NCBI GenBank assembly: GCA_027076325.1
Contig: JALTJZ010000070.1
Location: 248,001 to 312,000 of the forward strand
Source: Chromatiales bacterium
GTDB taxonomy: Bacteria; Pseudomonadota; Gammaproteobacteria; UBA6429; Thiohalophilaceae
Reading direction: 5' to 3'
Length of the DNA stretch: 64,000 nt
Numbering within the stretch: the stretch's first letter is position 1; each line of letters begins with the position of its first letter. Made by a program: the position numbers and the translations under genes. The notes beneath the pieces were generated by a model. It ran no database searches. It worked only from the letters and a program-made list of their open reading frames with translations, and was not told where the DNA came from. Shown here one piece after another: positions 26,834 to 36,327 of this stretch.

Positions 26834-28369
26834 TAATTTAATATTACGAATAAGTTGATTAATATCCAAAGGGCTGGCTGTATTAACCGATACAACTGAA
26901 CTCATTTCAGCTTCATGCAACGGCTGACTATTCGCAAGTTGATGCTCAAGGACGCCAAGATCGGCATCCGATACACCCTGCTTTCGCTGTACAATCCGTT
27001 TTCGTAATACTTCAACCGGTGCGGTTACATCCAGTATAATATAGGGCACCGCCAGGCTGCCTGCTAATCTGTAAAATGGTTTTCGCTGTGCCGCATCTAA
27101 AAATGCCGCATCAACAATAACACTGTAACCTGAACGAATAACTGCTTCGGCCAACTCAAGTAATTTTGTGTATGTTTGCTGTGAGGCCTGCGCCGAATAA
27201 ATACCGGCATTAATTTCAGTGGATGCATTTGCTTCTAACATGTTGAACAATCGCTTGCGCTCAACATCGGAACGAATACGAATTGCACCTGTTGCATCAA
27301 GTAACTGCTGGGATACAGTGCTTTTTCCTGATGCCGAAACACCTCGCATAACAATCAGTTTTGGTTTAACGGCTTGGGTGTAGGTTACGGCAAGTTCAAG
27401 GTAAGAGCTGAATTCCGCCAATGAATGCTCCTCTTCACTGGCTAAAATATTTTTCTGTTCCAAACGTAACGCATCCACCTTGGCGCGTACCATTGCCCGA
27501 TAACAAAGATAAAATTTAAGTACCGATAACCCGGCATAGTCACCGGTGGATTCCAGATAGGTATTTAAAAAACGATTGGCCAGATGAGGCTGTTCTCTAT
27601 CCTGCAAGTCCATAACCAGAAATGCAATATCACTAACAACATCTATCCAGCGAAGTGCTGCATTAAACTCAATACAGTCGAATGCGAAGGGCTTACCATC
27701 CAGCCAGACCAGATTACGCAAATGCATATCACCATGGCATTCACGAATAAATCCACTGTGTTTACGCTGCTCAAATACCGATTCCAGTTTTTTAAATTCA
27801 ATATGGCTCCAGCTTTCAAGCTTATCTAAAGTAGCAGTGAACCATTTTTTTTTAAAATGCTGGTTAATCTGCACAAAATTTTCTATAACGGGTTGATAAA
27901 TACAGCCCTTACTACCATAGTCTATCGCATTATTTGCAACCGGAATAACCTGGTGAAACGCCGCTACCCGATGTGCAATCGCATCCATATGCTCAACATT
28001 AAGTTCACCGGCCGCCAGCATATTATCCAGTTGGGCTGACTGCGGAAACTCGGCCATCTTGACTGCGTATTCAAATGCATCACCTTTTTTTGAGATAACA
28101 GGCTTATCGGTAGTACCGGTAATAGATACAACATCAAGATAAATTGCATCAGCCAACCTACGGTTTAAGTGCAACTCCTGTTCGCAATAACGCCGTCTTT
28201 TCTCCAGAGTGGAAAAATCGAGAAAACCAAAATTAACCGGTTTTTTAATTTTATAGGCAAAACGCCCCGTCAGCACAACCCATGAAATATGCGTTTCAAT
28301 AAGCTTGATACTTTTAACCGGATGGTCGTAAACTTCCGGATGAAGCATGCTGTTGATATCAAAAATCAT
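26828..28369 (-). CDS. APH-like phosphotransferase fused to P-loop kinase
   Basis: The 513-residue protein joins two kinase-like halves. The N-half (about 1-310) resembles aminoglycoside phosphotransferases, with catalytic loop ECHGDMHLRNLVW and metal loop FDCIEFN. The C-half (about 340-513) has a Walker A (MRGVSASGKSTVSQQLL) and a zeta-toxin or AAA_33-like layout (IRIRSDVERKRLF, VIVDAAFLDAAQR). Such fusions are widespread in proteobacteria with no known substrate; resistance is not implied. It lies upstream of a small hypothetical gene's product on the same strand and converges with the NYN gene. Confidence 0.85.
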   Translation of the reverse strand: MIFDINSMLHPEVYDHPVKSIKLIETHISWVVLTGRFAYKIKKPVNFGFLDFSTLEKRRRYCEQELHLNRRLADAIYLDVVSITGTTDKPVISKKGDAFEYAVKMAEFPQSAQLDNMLAAGELNVEHMDAIAHRVAAFHQVIPVANNAIDYGSKGCIYQPVIENFVQINQHFKKKWFTATLDKLESWSHIEFKKLESVFEQRKHSGFIRECHGDMHLRNLVWLDGKPFAFDCIEFNAALRWIDVVSDIAFLVMDLQDREQPHLANRFLNTYLESTGDYAGLSVLKFYLCYRAMVRAKVDALRLEQKNILASEEEHSLAEFSSYLELAVTYTQAVKPKLIVMRGVSASGKSTVSQQLLDATGAIRIRSDVERKRLFNMLEANASTEINAGIYSAQASQQTYTKLLELAEAVIRSGYSVIVDAAFLDAAQRKPFYRLAGSLAVPYIILDVTAPVEVLRKRIVQRKQGVSDADLGVLEHQLANSQPLHEAEMSSVVSVNTASPLDINQLIRNIKLL

Positions 28370-28394
28370 AGTCTTTAGTTAAAGTGCCGGCTCC

Positions 28395-28715
28395 TTATAA
28401 CTTAACGGCCATATAGAAAAAGATAAAACGTCCATTGTCAATGTCAATCACTAATTCTGCACCATGCGATAAGCCATAATCGACATAACCGGGAATAGCA
28501 CTGTCCTGATGACATTCACTGGAATGTTGCGGTGACTCAAAATCGCGGTCACGGTCATACCATGACAGCAACATTGCTTCTCCCAGTTGCTGCTGTGCTT
28601 TGTTATTCGCTATGATCACTGCGGCCTGATAGTCTGACGGCGACGGCACTGGCATTATTTCAACCACCTGAACACCGGATAAATCCACACCTGCTTGTTG
28701 TAAGCTTTGCTTCAT
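28395..28715 (-). CDS. Hypothetical protein
   Basis: This is a 106-residue protein with no signal peptide and no membrane segment. It begins MKQSLQQAGVDLSGVQVVEIMPVPSPSDYQ and has AAVIIANNKAQQQLGEAMLLSWYDRDRDFESP and a C-terminal ELVIDIDNGRFIFFYM strand. The alternating hydrophobic strands suggest a small alpha/beta fold. I do not recognise the family. It is 26 bases upstream of the APH-kinase fusion on the same strand, so the two may be cotranscribed. Confidence 0.6.
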   Translation of the reverse strand: MKQSLQQAGVDLSGVQVVEIMPVPSPSDYQAAVIIANNKAQQQLGEAMLLSWYDRDRDFESPQHSSECHQDSAIPGYVDYGLSHGAELVIDIDNGRFIFFYMAVKL

Positions 28716-28810
28716 TTTTTGTTCCAGGCTAATTCACAACTACCCTACTTAAAGAATAGAACAACTCAGCAATTCTTCCCAGCTAATCGCCAGTTATTAA
28801 CCTGAATAAA

Positions 28811-29677
28811 TCAAGCACCGGCTGTTTTTTCATACACAGTGACCAGCATATCAATGCTTAAATCCAGTGTTTGCAACTTACTCGCAGCCTGTTTACCCTC
28901 TTTACTGGCACGAAAAAAATGCGGTGTCATTAGCAATAAATTATGAATTTGTTGCTGATGAATCTTGCCGATTTTAAATTGCAGTGGGGTGGTATGTAAC
29001 AGAGTAAATCCTGCGCCATCTATCACAGACAAACCTGGCGATGCTGTCTTTTTTACATCGGCATAAATCACGTGCCGTAACTCTTTTAAATGTTCCGGCC
29101 CCGGCTCAACCAGTACCACTTTACCACCGGGTTTAAGGGCATAATGAAACCCTTCAAAACTCTGAAAACCAAACACACATAAAATAATATCCACACTGGC
29201 CATGCAAATTGGTGGTTGCCTGTTAGTACCAACAACCCATGTTATATTTTTATTGCGTTTTGCTGCTGCTACAATAGCGTGCTTTGATATATCCAGACCA
29301 ACAAAAGAAAACATATTCTCTGTTTTTGTATTTTCAAATAAACGGGCAATGGCATCTAAATAATAGCCCTCACCACAACCAGCATCCAGTAAACAAAGCT
29401 GTTGCCTGTTTCCGATCAGTACCTGGATTGCTTCAGCTAATTTGTTGACAACCGGAGTGTAGAAACCAGCATTTAAAAACTGCGTTCGTGCTGCCACCAT
29501 TTCTTTACTGTCACCCGGTTCTTTTGAACGCTTATGCTGCACCGGCAGCAAGTTAATATATCCTTGACGAGCAATGTCAAACGCATGGCCGTTTTTACAA
29601 ACAAGTTGTTGTGCACGCGCTTCAAGTTGCTCACCCTCTATCGGGCAAGCCAGATTCAACACTTTTTTGATAAGCAT
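28811..29677 (-). CDS. rlmA: 23S rRNA (guanine-N1)-methyltransferase, RlmA-like
   Basis: The 288-residue protein starts with the RlmA zinc module (ACPIEGEQL, then LVCKNGHAFD). One Cys of the E. coli C-x2-C pair is Glu, similar to the CPxDG form seen in other members. Next comes the family signature GYINLLPVQHKRSKEPGDSKEMVAARTQFLNAGFY. SAM motif I (LLDAGCGEGYYLDAI) and LKPGGKVVLVEPG follow. RlmA methylates G745 in domain II of 23S rRNA in E. coli; this member could also act at the nearby position used by TlrB-type relatives. The YajD-like gene starts upstream on the same strand. Confidence 0.87.
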   Translation of the reverse strand: MLIKKVLNLACPIEGEQLEARAQQLVCKNGHAFDIARQGYINLLPVQHKRSKEPGDSKEMVAARTQFLNAGFYTPVVNKLAEAIQVLIGNRQQLCLLDAGCGEGYYLDAIARLFENTKTENMFSFVGLDISKHAIVAAAKRNKNITWVVGTNRQPPICMASVDIILCVFGFQSFEGFHYALKPGGKVVLVEPGPEHLKELRHVIYADVKKTASPGLSVIDGAGFTLLHTTPLQFKIGKIHQQQIHNLLLMTPHFFRASKEGKQAASKLQTLDLSIDMLVTVYEKTAGA

Positions 29678-29695
29678 AGGTTAGCGCTGGTAGAA

Positions 29696-30058
29696 CTACT
29701 TTTTATCCAGCATGCTCTTAAGATCGGCAAAGGGATTATGCGTTGCGGCAACACGACTATCTTCAGTTGTTGATATATTCCCAAGGTCAGCTTCCAACTG
29801 GCGTTGGTGCTCGTTGTCATGGCAATATAGACACAATAATTCCCAGTTACTGCCATCGGCTGGATTGTTGTCGTGATTATGATCGCGGTGGTGCACCGTC
29901 AACTCATGTAAGTTCTCACGCCCAAATTCACGACTACAACGGCCGCAAATATGCGGGTACATTTTTAAGGCTTTTTCACGGTAGCCCTGCTCACGCTTTT
30001 CGCTGGCACGGCGTGCCTCCGCTACAACAGAATCCAGTTTACTCTTATCCGCAGCCAT
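29696..30058 (-). CDS. yajD: HNH endonuclease-like protein, YajD family
   Basis: The 120-residue protein has the HNH core CGRCSREFGRENLHELTVHH, RDHNHDNNPADGSNW and LLCLYCHDNEHQ: two CxxC pairs for a structural zinc, the His-His pair and the Asn-His of the beta-beta-alpha metal site. Its length and sequence match YajD-type small HNH proteins, whose cellular role is not known. It lacks an attached specificity domain. It is 18 bases upstream of the RlmA-like gene, so one transcript is likely. Confidence 0.85.
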   Translation of the reverse strand: MAADKSKLDSVVAEARRASEKREQGYREKALKMYPHICGRCSREFGRENLHELTVHHRDHNHDNNPADGSNWELLCLYCHDNEHQRQLEADLGNISTTEDSRVAATHNPFADLKSMLDKK

Positions 30059-30270
30059 CCTTCTTTACTCCTTTACGTAATAGCCATGCGCATGCAATAA
30101 AGTACGATTTTAGCGAAATCGAAACAATAGCACTATTAAGAAACAAGCCAATCTGGCCAATTTGGGGTTATGCGCTTGTCAGGATAACTTAAATTGGGAA
30201 AAATTAAGTGTTACACAGGCTATCATTGAGTTACTTTTACAATAAATTCAATAGCTTAACGGTTAAAAAT

Positions 30271-30359
30271 TGGCGGAGAGGGTGGGATTCGAACCCACGG
30301 ATCGTTTCCAATCGCCGGTTTTCAAGACCGGTACTTTCGGCCAGCTCAGTCACCTCTCC
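30271..30359 (-). tRNA. tRNA-Ser (TGA)
   Basis: On the minus strand GGAGAGG pairs with CCTCTCC, with G as discriminator and an encoded CCA. The anticodon loop CTTGAAA carries TGA within an ACCGG/CCGGT-type stem, and a long variable arm of class II tRNA is present. It neighbours a yccA-like gene, as serT does in E. coli. Confidence 0.96.
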
Positions 30360-30548
30360 GAATTTGAACTTGAATTTGCCATGGTTTGCCCACACATCAG
30401 CTCAAGGTGCGGCAGAATACCCTAAGATCATGCTTTTTGCTAGGGGTAAAACTTAAAAATTTACAACTTAAAAGCTTGATATTAGAAACTATTTCGGTAT
30501 TCTGTACACTAAGTTAACACGATATTAATCTTTTGAGGAAGAATCACT

Positions 30549-31220
30549 ATGTTTGCACAACAACCTACTGTAACTCGTTCATCCAGTTCAGTTCTAGCAA
30601 CCAACAAAGTACTTAAAAATACTTACCTGTTATTGTCGATGACGCTGATTTTCAGCTCCATTACGGCCTATTTCGGTATTATTAGCGGTACCTCTCAAGG
30701 TGGAGCGCTGGTATCAACCATTGCTGCTATCGTGATGCTTTGGTTCGTTCTTCCACGCACTGCTAATTCAGCGGCAGGCATTCCGGTATTGTTCGTTATT
30801 ACCGGCCTGCTAGGTTATGGCTTAGGCCCCATGCTTTCCTATTATCTGTCAATGACTAATGGCCCAAGCATTGTAATGACAGCATTAGGTGGCACAGGCG
30901 TTATCTTTCTGGGACTATCTGGTTATGCATTAACCACCAAGAAAGACTTCAGCTTTATGGCTGGCTTTTTAATGGTAGGCCTGTTTGTTGTTATTGCCGC
31001 TTCCATTGCTAATATTTTCTTTGCGATGCCTGCACTGCAGTTAGCAGTAAGCGCAGCTGTCATTATGATTATGGCAGGCTTTATTTTGTTTCAAACGTCT
31101 TCCATTATTCATGGTGGTGAAACAAATTACATTATGGCCGCGGCTGGTTTATTCCTGTCACTGTTAAATATGTTCCAGGCTTTATTACATTTACTGGGTG
31201 CATTTAGCAACAACGATTAA
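30549..31220 (+). CDS. yccA: Bax inhibitor-1/YccA family membrane protein
   Basis: The 223-residue protein has a short hydrophilic N-terminus (MFAQQPTVTRSSSS) and then seven hydrophobic helices, with the family-type ending in which charged residues are rare. The length and layout match YccA, a substrate and modulator of the FtsH protease in the inner membrane. A ribosome site (GAGGAA) precedes the ATG. It is next to tRNA-Ser, as in E. coli; the E. coli neighbour tusE is not adjacent here. A terminator hairpin follows. Confidence 0.9.
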   Translation: MFAQQPTVTRSSSSVLATNKVLKNTYLLLSMTLIFSSITAYFGIISGTSQGGALVSTIAAIVMLWFVLPRTANSAAGIPVLFVITGLLGYGLGPMLSYYLSMTNGPSIVMTALGGTGVIFLGLSGYALTTKKDFSFMAGFLMVGLFVVIAASIANIFFAMPALQLAVSAAVIMIMAGFILFQTSSIIHGGETNYIMAAAGLFLSLLNMFQALLHLLGAFSNND

Positions 31221-31244
31221 ACCTGTTTTCGCTTGCTACAACTA

Positions 31245-31270
31245 TAAAGCCCCAGCTCTCTGGGGCTTTA
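31245..31270 (+). terminator. Rho-independent terminator after yccA-like gene
   Basis: AAAGCCCCAG and CTGGGGCTTT form a 10-bp stem around a CTCT loop, about 25 bases after the stop codon, and end in TTTATTC. Confidence 0.85.
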
Positions 31271-31423
31271 TTCGTAGTGCCCGTTTATTTTTAATTTAGT
31301 GGCCGTTTCTTTTACTTTACTGTCACTTATGCAGCACAACGAGTGCTGCTTACAAGCACTTAACGATGCTTTCTTTAGTGGCTGTTTCTTTATTACATAT
31401 TAAATATATTTGAGGTTTATAAA

Positions 31424-31606
31424 ATGGATTGGGTAGCAATTGGTAGCGCCTTATTTGGCATTGCGATGCTGGTATTTATTTTCCCCAGAATGCGTCATGC
31501 ATTAAAACACAGCCCTAAAGGCACCATGAAAGACTGGCTGGGTTATCTTTTCCCATTAGGCTTTGTGGTGTTGTTTGTGGCTTTTTTAATTATGAGTGTA
31601 CGTTAG
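31424..31606 (+). CDS. Small two-helix membrane protein
   Basis: This is a 60-residue protein with two hydrophobic helices, about residues 3-21 (VAIGSALFGIAMLVFIF) and 41-58 (LFPLGFVVLFVAFLIM), joined by a basic loop (RMRHALKHSPKG). A ribosome site (GAGG) lies 8-11 bases before the ATG. No family is recognised. It follows the yccA-like gene after a terminator and a stretch with short repeats, so it probably has its own promoter. Confidence 0.65.
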   Translation: MDWVAIGSALFGIAMLVFIFPRMRHALKHSPKGTMKDWLGYLFPLGFVVLFVAFLIMSVR

Positions 31607-31852
31607 AGACAACTATTTCTATATCGGCAGTTTATATTGCGGCGTATCCCCTGCTCCAATGCATGAACCCATTGGTTATGCAATTGATGGACACTCCTGC
31701 CATTGTATTTTAAGTTTACCCTCAAAAATACCCTGAGAACATTTGGGAATAATCTATGCGTAAATATGTATAAATGTACTCAATTTGTTCACGTTCGCAA
31801 AAACAAAAAAAGGCCTACCCGAAGGTAAGCCTTTGATTTAACACCAGAATAA
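31607..31852. other. Intergenic region ending in tRNA-Glu terminator
   Basis: This stretch of about 246 bases shows no gene. The right part contains the terminator hairpin that serves the leftward tRNA genes (31809-31834). Confidence 0.4.
31809..31834 (-). terminator. Terminator downstream of tRNA-Glu
   Basis: AAAGGC/GCCTTT and TACC/GGTA form a stem with one internal mismatch around a CGAA loop. On the minus strand seven T bases follow directly. Confidence 0.8.
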
Positions 31853-31929
31853 TGGCGTCCCCAAGGGGATTCGAACCCCTGTTGCCGCCGTGAAAGGGCG
31901 GTGTCCTAGGCCAACTAGACGATGGGGAC
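31853..31929 (-). tRNA. tRNA-Glu (TTC)
   Basis: On the minus strand GTCCCCA pairs with TGGGGAC and an encoded GCCA end follows. The anticodon stem CCGCC/GGCGG holds anticodon TTC in the loop CTTTCAC, and the T arm is standard. It lies near gltX, whose product charges it. Confidence 0.96.
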
Positions 31930-32032
31930 ACAGGGTAAAACACAACTCTCTGAATCAATCAAAGCGCCGTTTGAATTTGTTAATAGTTGGTAGCCTAGAT
32001 ATGCCAACCCAAATTCGATTCCTTGCGGAAAC

Positions 32033-32108
32033 TGGTGGAGCTAGGCGGGATCGAACCGCCGACCTCTACACTGCCAGTGTAGCGCTCTCCCAGCTGAGCT
32101 ATAGCCCC
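32033..32108 (-). tRNA. tRNA-Ala (GGC)
   Basis: On the minus strand GGGGCTA pairs with TAGCTCC (one G-T pair), with an encoded ACCA end. The anticodon stem CTACA/TGTAG holds the GGC anticodon. It is located between glnS and tRNA-Glu on the same strand, suggesting a shared transcript. Confidence 0.95.
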
Positions 32109-32216
32109 GCGAAAGAAGGGCGCACTTTACGCGAGCGAGGGGGAACTGTCAAGAATATTTATCGCTTTTATTAGCGCATTATCAAACACTTAGCGCTAAT
32201 AACGTAATTTTTTTAG

Positions 32217-33926
32217 TTATGGCTTTTGTTCAATCTTTGCCCATGTATCCCGCAAGGTAATGGTGCGGTTAAATACCGGCTTTTCGGCCAGATTTTGGCT
32301 TATATTAAAGCCCGAATCACGGCAAAAATAGCCTTCGCGCTCAAACTGGAAGCTGTCCCCTGCTTCTGCGGCAGACAGGCTCGCTTCGACGTACACATTG
32401 CTTAGCACGGTTAATGATTGCGGATTGATAAAATCCGTGTAGCGGCTGTCTCCTCCGGCGGCATCCGGCGTTGGGTGGTTAAACAGGCGGTCATATAAGC
32501 GCACTTCGGCTTTAATGGCATGGCGAGCGGAAACCCAGTGGATTACCCCTTTCACCTTGCGACCTTCCGGATTTTTACCCAGGGTTTGTGGGTCGTAACT
32601 GCAGCGCAACTCGATAATATCGCCCTGCTCGTTTTTAATCACTTTTTCAGCTTTTATCACATAGGCATTGCGCAAACGCACTTCGGCACCTAACACTAAC
32701 CGCTTGTATTTGCGATTGGCTTCTTCTCTAAAGTCGGCGCGATCAATATACAATTCTTTTGAAAAATAAATGGTACGCTTGCCCATCTTTTCCTGTTGCG
32801 GGTGGTTAGGTGCTTGCAGTTCTTCTACCTTGTCCGCATCATAGTTTTCTAAAATAACTTTGACTGGATCAAGTACCGCCATTCTTCGTGGTGCATTTTC
32901 GTTTAAGTCTTCCCGAATGGCATTTTCAAGCACGCCCATTTCTATAGTGTTGTCCACTTTGGTAACGCCAATACGTTCACAAAAATCACGAATGGATGCG
33001 GGTGTAAAACCACGACGACGTAAACCGGCGATGGTGGGCATACGCGGGTCGTCCCAGCCTTCGACATAACCATTGGTAACCAGTTCGGTTAGCTTGCGTT
33101 TACTGGTAATGGTGTATTCCAGATTTAAACGTGAAAACTCGATTTGTTGCGGGTGGCAACCAATGCTGATGTTATCCAGATACCAGTCGTATAAGGGGCG
33201 GTGATCTTCAAACTCCAGGGTACACAATGAATGGGTAATCCCTTCAATGGCATCGGAAATGCAATGGGTAAAATCATACATGGGATAAATATTCCAGCTA
33301 TCCCCTGTTTGGTGGTGTGTTAAACCTTTGCGTATCCTGTAAATAGCCGGGTCACGTAAATTAATATTACCGGAGGCCATATCAATTTTTGCACGTAGAG
33401 TGCAGGCACCGTCTTCGAACTCCCCTGCTCGCATTCTTGCAAACAAGTCTAAGTTTTCTTCGACACTGCGGTCACGGTTAGGGCTATTCTTACCGGGTTG
33501 GGTTAATGAACCACGGTACTCGCGCGTTTGTTCAGCATTTAAGTCACAAACATACGCCTTACCGGCTTTAATCAGTTCAATCGCGTAGTCATAGAGTTTT
33601 TCAAAATAGTCTGATGAAAAATACAGCCTGTCCTGCCAGTCAAAACCAAGCCACTTTACATCGGTTTTAATTGCTTCGACGTATTCAGTGTCTTCTTTAG
33701 CTGGGTTGGTATCGTCAAAACGTAAGTTACAGGTACCCTTGTAATCCTCAGCAATACCAAAATTTAAACAAATTGATTTAGCATGGCCAATGTGTAAATA
33801 GCCATTAGGCTCAGGCGGAAAACGCGTTGCGACTTTGCCATTGTTTTTATTGTTCTTTATATCCGCATCAATAATATGACGAATAAAATTTTTTGGTTTA
33901 GAATGATTGTTTTCTTCTGAACTCAT
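32217..33926 (-). CDS. glnS: Glutamine-tRNA ligase
   Basis: The 569-residue protein has the class I signature [15 protein letters not shown] (HIGH motif, near residue 40) and [10 protein letters not shown] as the KMSKS counterpart (about residue 280). It shows GlnRS features such as [18 protein letters not shown] and the C-terminal double beta-barrel ([15 protein letters not shown], then [10 protein letters not shown]). It attaches glutamine to tRNA-Gln. It lies 14 bases after gltX on the same strand, so the two related synthetases are probably cotranscribed, with tRNA-Ala and tRNA-Glu beyond. Confidence 0.97.
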   Translation of the reverse strand: MSSEENNHSKPKNFIRHIIDADIKNNKNNGKVATRFPPEPNGYLHIGHAKSICLNFGIAEDYKGTCNLRFDDTNPAKEDTEYVEAIKTDVKWLGFDWQDRLYFSSDYFEKLYDYAIELIKAGKAYVCDLNAEQTREYRGSLTQPGKNSPNRDRSVEENLDLFARMRAGEFEDGACTLRAKIDMASGNINLRDPAIYRIRKGLTHHQTGDSWNIYPMYDFTHCISDAIEGITHSLCTLEFEDHRPLYDWYLDNISIGCHPQQIEFSRLNLEYTITSKRKLTELVTNGYVEGWDDPRMPTIAGLRRRGFTPASIRDFCERIGVTKVDNTIEMGVLENAIREDLNENAPRRMAVLDPVKVILENYDADKVEELQAPNHPQQEKMGKRTIYFSKELYIDRADFREEANRKYKRLVLGAEVRLRNAYVIKAEKVIKNEQGDIIELRCSYDPQTLGKNPEGRKVKGVIHWVSARHAIKAEVRLYDRLFNHPTPDAAGGDSRYTDFINPQSLTVLSNVYVEASLSAAEAGDSFQFEREGYFCRDSGFNISQNLAEKPVFNRTITLRDTWAKIEQKP

Positions 33927-33940
33927 TTATAAAACCTTTG

Positions 33941-35362
33941 CTAAGCCTTTTCTTGTTCGTTTTGACGTTGCACAATAAATTCAAGTGCCATCTTAATACG
34001 GGTAATGCAGCGTTGTTTGCCTATTAAATACGCGGTTATGTTAATGTCGGGGGAATTTCCCTGGCCACATATTGCAACCCGTAACGGCATACCAATTTTA
34101 CCCATTTTAACATCAAGCTGTTCGGCCACTTTATTGATTTGCGCATGGATTGCTTCGGCAGTCCAGTCATCCATGTTTTCAAAAGCGCTTAACATCGCTT
34201 TTAACGGTTCAGCAGCAACCGGACGTAAATGCTTTTTAGCGGCGGCGGCTTCAAACTCGGTAAAGTCTTTAAAGAAAAACAAACTGCCTTCAGCCATTTC
34301 GACTAATGTTTTTGCTCTGTCCTGTTGTGCCTGAATAACACCATGCAGATTATCATGTTCGGCTGGGTCAATATCCCGTTTAGCTAAATGCGCGTTCAGA
34401 TGATGGGCAATATGCTCCACGTTACTTTCTTTAATATACTGCTGGTTCAACCATAGCAGCTTATCGGCACTGTAAGTGGATGCTGATTTGTTCACATCGG
34501 ATAAATCAAACTTTTCAATCATTTCATCAATCGAAAATACTTCCTGATCACCATGTGACCAGCCCAGTCGAACTAAATAATTTAACAGTGCTTCGGGTAA
34601 GTAACCCTCATCATGGTATTGCATGACACTCACCGCACCATGGCGTTTCGATAAACGCTTACCGTCTTCGCCGAGTATCATTGGTACATGGGCATATTTA
34701 GGTGACTCGGCACCCAGTGCTTTTAAAATATTCATTTGTCGTGGCGTGTTATTAAGATGGTCATCGCCACGGATAACATGGTTTATTTTCATGTCCATGT
34801 CATCGACGACAACAGTTAAATTGTACGTTGGTGTACCATCGGAACGGGCAATAATTAAATCGTCAAGCTCGTTGTTTTGAAAAACGACTTTACCGCGAAT
34901 AAGATCATCGACAACGACTGAACCCTCTATTGGGTTTTTAAAACGTATGACTGGATCAATACCATCGATTGGTATGCCACTATGCCGACACCGACCATCA
35001 TAACGTGGCTTTTTCTTCTCTCGCATTTGCTGCTCGCGCATTGCTTCAAGTTCTTTTTTTGAACAATAACAATAGTAAGCATCACCCTGCTCTAAAAGTT
35101 GCTGGATAATTTCCTTATAGCGATCAAAACGTTCTGTTTGATAAAAAGGGCCTTCATCGTAGTCCAACCCCATCCAGGCCATGCCTTCTAAAATAGCATT
35201 AACAGAGGCTTCGGTTGAACGTTCCCGGTCGGTATCTTCAATACGTAATACAAACTGGCCACCGTGTTTGCGTGCATAAAGCCAGGAGAAAAGCGCGGTT
35301 CGTGCGCCACCAATATGCAGGTAGCCAGTTGGGCTTGGCGCAAAGCGCGTCCGTATCGTCAT
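33941..35362 (-). CDS. gltX: Glutamate-tRNA ligase
   Basis: The 473-residue protein opens [20 protein letters not shown] (HIGH motif) and has KRLSKRHGA as the KMSKS loop (about residue 240). A zinc site is visible as YCYCSKKEL plus RCRHSG (about residues 98-127), as in the E. coli enzyme. The C-terminal anticodon-binding helices follow. It charges tRNA-Glu; a tRNA-Glu gene lies 2 kb downstream. The start ATG at 35362 gives the usual family length. Confidence 0.97.
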   Translation of the reverse strand: MTIRTRFAPSPTGYLHIGGARTALFSWLYARKHGGQFVLRIEDTDRERSTEASVNAILEGMAWMGLDYDEGPFYQTERFDRYKEIIQQLLEQGDAYYCYCSKKELEAMREQQMREKKKPRYDGRCRHSGIPIDGIDPVIRFKNPIEGSVVVDDLIRGKVVFQNNELDDLIIARSDGTPTYNLTVVVDDMDMKINHVIRGDDHLNNTPRQMNILKALGAESPKYAHVPMILGEDGKRLSKRHGAVSVMQYHDEGYLPEALLNYLVRLGWSHGDQEVFSIDEMIEKFDLSDVNKSASTYSADKLLWLNQQYIKESNVEHIAHHLNAHLAKRDIDPAEHDNLHGVIQAQQDRAKTLVEMAEGSLFFFKDFTEFEAAAAKKHLRPVAAEPLKAMLSAFENMDDWTAEAIHAQINKVAEQLDVKMGKIGMPLRVAICGQGNSPDINITAYLIGKQRCITRIKMALEFIVQRQNEQEKA

Positions 35363-35497
35363 ATCAATATCTCGTGAAGTAAAAGTACAGGGTTATAAAA
35401 TTGCGCTATTGTACCCTGCTAATGATAAATGTACAGACTATATATTAAGGTATAAAGTGGCTGGTAAATATCGGCCTTTAGTGACAATTTAATAACC

Positions 35498-35531
35498 GCA
35501 TACCTTGCTTTAGCGGCCGGGCAAGGTATGC
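35498..35531 (-). terminator. Hairpin downstream of second DsrC-like gene
   Basis: GCATACCTTGC pairs perfectly with GCAAGGTATGC (11 bp) around a 12-base loop. It lies about 83 bases past the stop of the leftward DsrC-like gene and upstream of gltX. No clear T run follows, so it may be a terminator or a regulatory hairpin. Confidence 0.5.
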
Positions 35532-35613
35532 CAAAAGCTATCTTGTGCACCCGTTTGCATCTCGGCAATAGAATAACCTGATATTACAAGCTATTGTTTC
35601 TACTAGCTTTATG

Positions 35614-35976
35614 CTAAGTTTCCATTTCATCTGCAGGGTTTGGTAAACCGGCCAGTTTGCAAAGCACGGGGATGGGTCCCAAAGGAAACAGGTCATATAA
35701 AAAATCACGATACGACTTTTCATCTGCAAACTTTTTACTCTCTATTTTTGCACGCTCAGCAAGAATTCGGTGCATGCTGGGATGCTTCATATGGTCGTCA
35801 TAATAGTCCCGAAAATACTGTATCAATTCCCACCCCGTTTCGGTGACGGGTTTGTTCCCGGCTGCTTCATATTCCTTAACCAGCACTTGCGCCAATTCGG
35901 GAGTCCACTGCTCAGGATTTAACAAATAGCCTTCTTCATCTGTTTCAATGGGTTTGCTTTTGAGTTGTAGCGTCAT
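35614..35976 (-). CDS. DsrC/TusE-like protein lacking the penultimate cysteine
   Basis: This 120-residue member of the DsrC/TusE family has GYLLNPEQWTPELAQVL, TETGWELIQYFRDYY and a C-terminus of VLCKLAGLPNPADEMET. The inner cysteine is kept (about residue 106), but the terminal Cys of the catalytic arm is replaced by an acidic tail. Variants without the full pair are described as sulfur-related regulatory (Rsp-type) proteins, so TusE-type relay through the end Cys is unlikely. A strong ribosome site (AGGAGG) precedes the ATG. It lies upstream of gltX and downstream of the cbpA/cbpM pair on the same strand. Confidence 0.82.
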   Translation of the reverse strand: MTLQLKSKPIETDEEGYLLNPEQWTPELAQVLVKEYEAAGNKPVTETGWELIQYFRDYYDDHMKHPSMHRILAERAKIESKKFADEKSYRDFLYDLFPLGPIPVLCKLAGLPNPADEMET

Positions 35977-36030
35977 TTTCGTCCTCCTGATTAATGTTAT
36001 TTACCGATTTTAATCAAAAAGCTAATTTAT

Positions 36031-36327
36031 CTAACGTAATTGTGATCTTAAAAATTTAATTTCATCTAATAAATCCAGTGCCAACGCAACACCAGCAAGA
36101 TTAATATCTAAATCACGTTGTAAGCGCATTGCAGTACGCGCCCGTTGTAAACTATTTGCAGAAAAACGCCAGTTTAATTGTTCACTTCCGATTGGCTCTA
36201 ATGCACCGTAGTCAACCAGTTCAATTATCCATTCCGCTGAGCTTGAACATGCCTTGCAAAGATCATTTAATGACAACTCAGTTTGCTCATCAAGCAACAC
36301 ACCGGTCAGAATCTTATTCGTCATCAT
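36031..36327 (-). CDS. cbpM: Chaperone modulator CbpM
   Basis: The 98-residue protein resembles MerR-type helix folds: LSLNDLCKACSSSAEWIIELVDYGALEP, then WRFSANSLQRARTAMRLQRDLDINLAGVALALDLLDEI. This is the CbpM pattern, and the partner gene confirms it: its ATG overlaps the cbpA stop as TAATG, so the two are translationally coupled. CbpM binds the J domain of CbpA and limits its cochaperone and DNA-binding activity. Confidence 0.9.
   Translation of the reverse strand: MMTNKILTGVLLDEQTELSLNDLCKACSSSAEWIIELVDYGALEPIGSEQLNWRFSANSLQRARTAMRLQRDLDINLAGVALALDLLDEIKFLRSQLR

Noticed and set aside
26828-28369. Antibiotic resistance phosphotransferase
   Set aside because: Although APH-like motifs are present, the fusion to a P-loop kinase is a common housekeeping type of unknown substrate, so resistance is not supported.
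29743-30192. 149-codon frame antisense to the YajD-like gene
   Set aside because: The opposite strand encodes a clear HNH protein; the frame has no motif and is a shadow.
30208-30456. 82-codon open frame on the plus strand
   Set aside because: It runs straight through the tRNA-Ser gene on the other strand, so it is an antisense artefact.
31890-32174. 94-codon open frame on the plus strand
   Set aside because: It overlaps tRNA-Glu and tRNA-Ala in antisense and has no protein signal.
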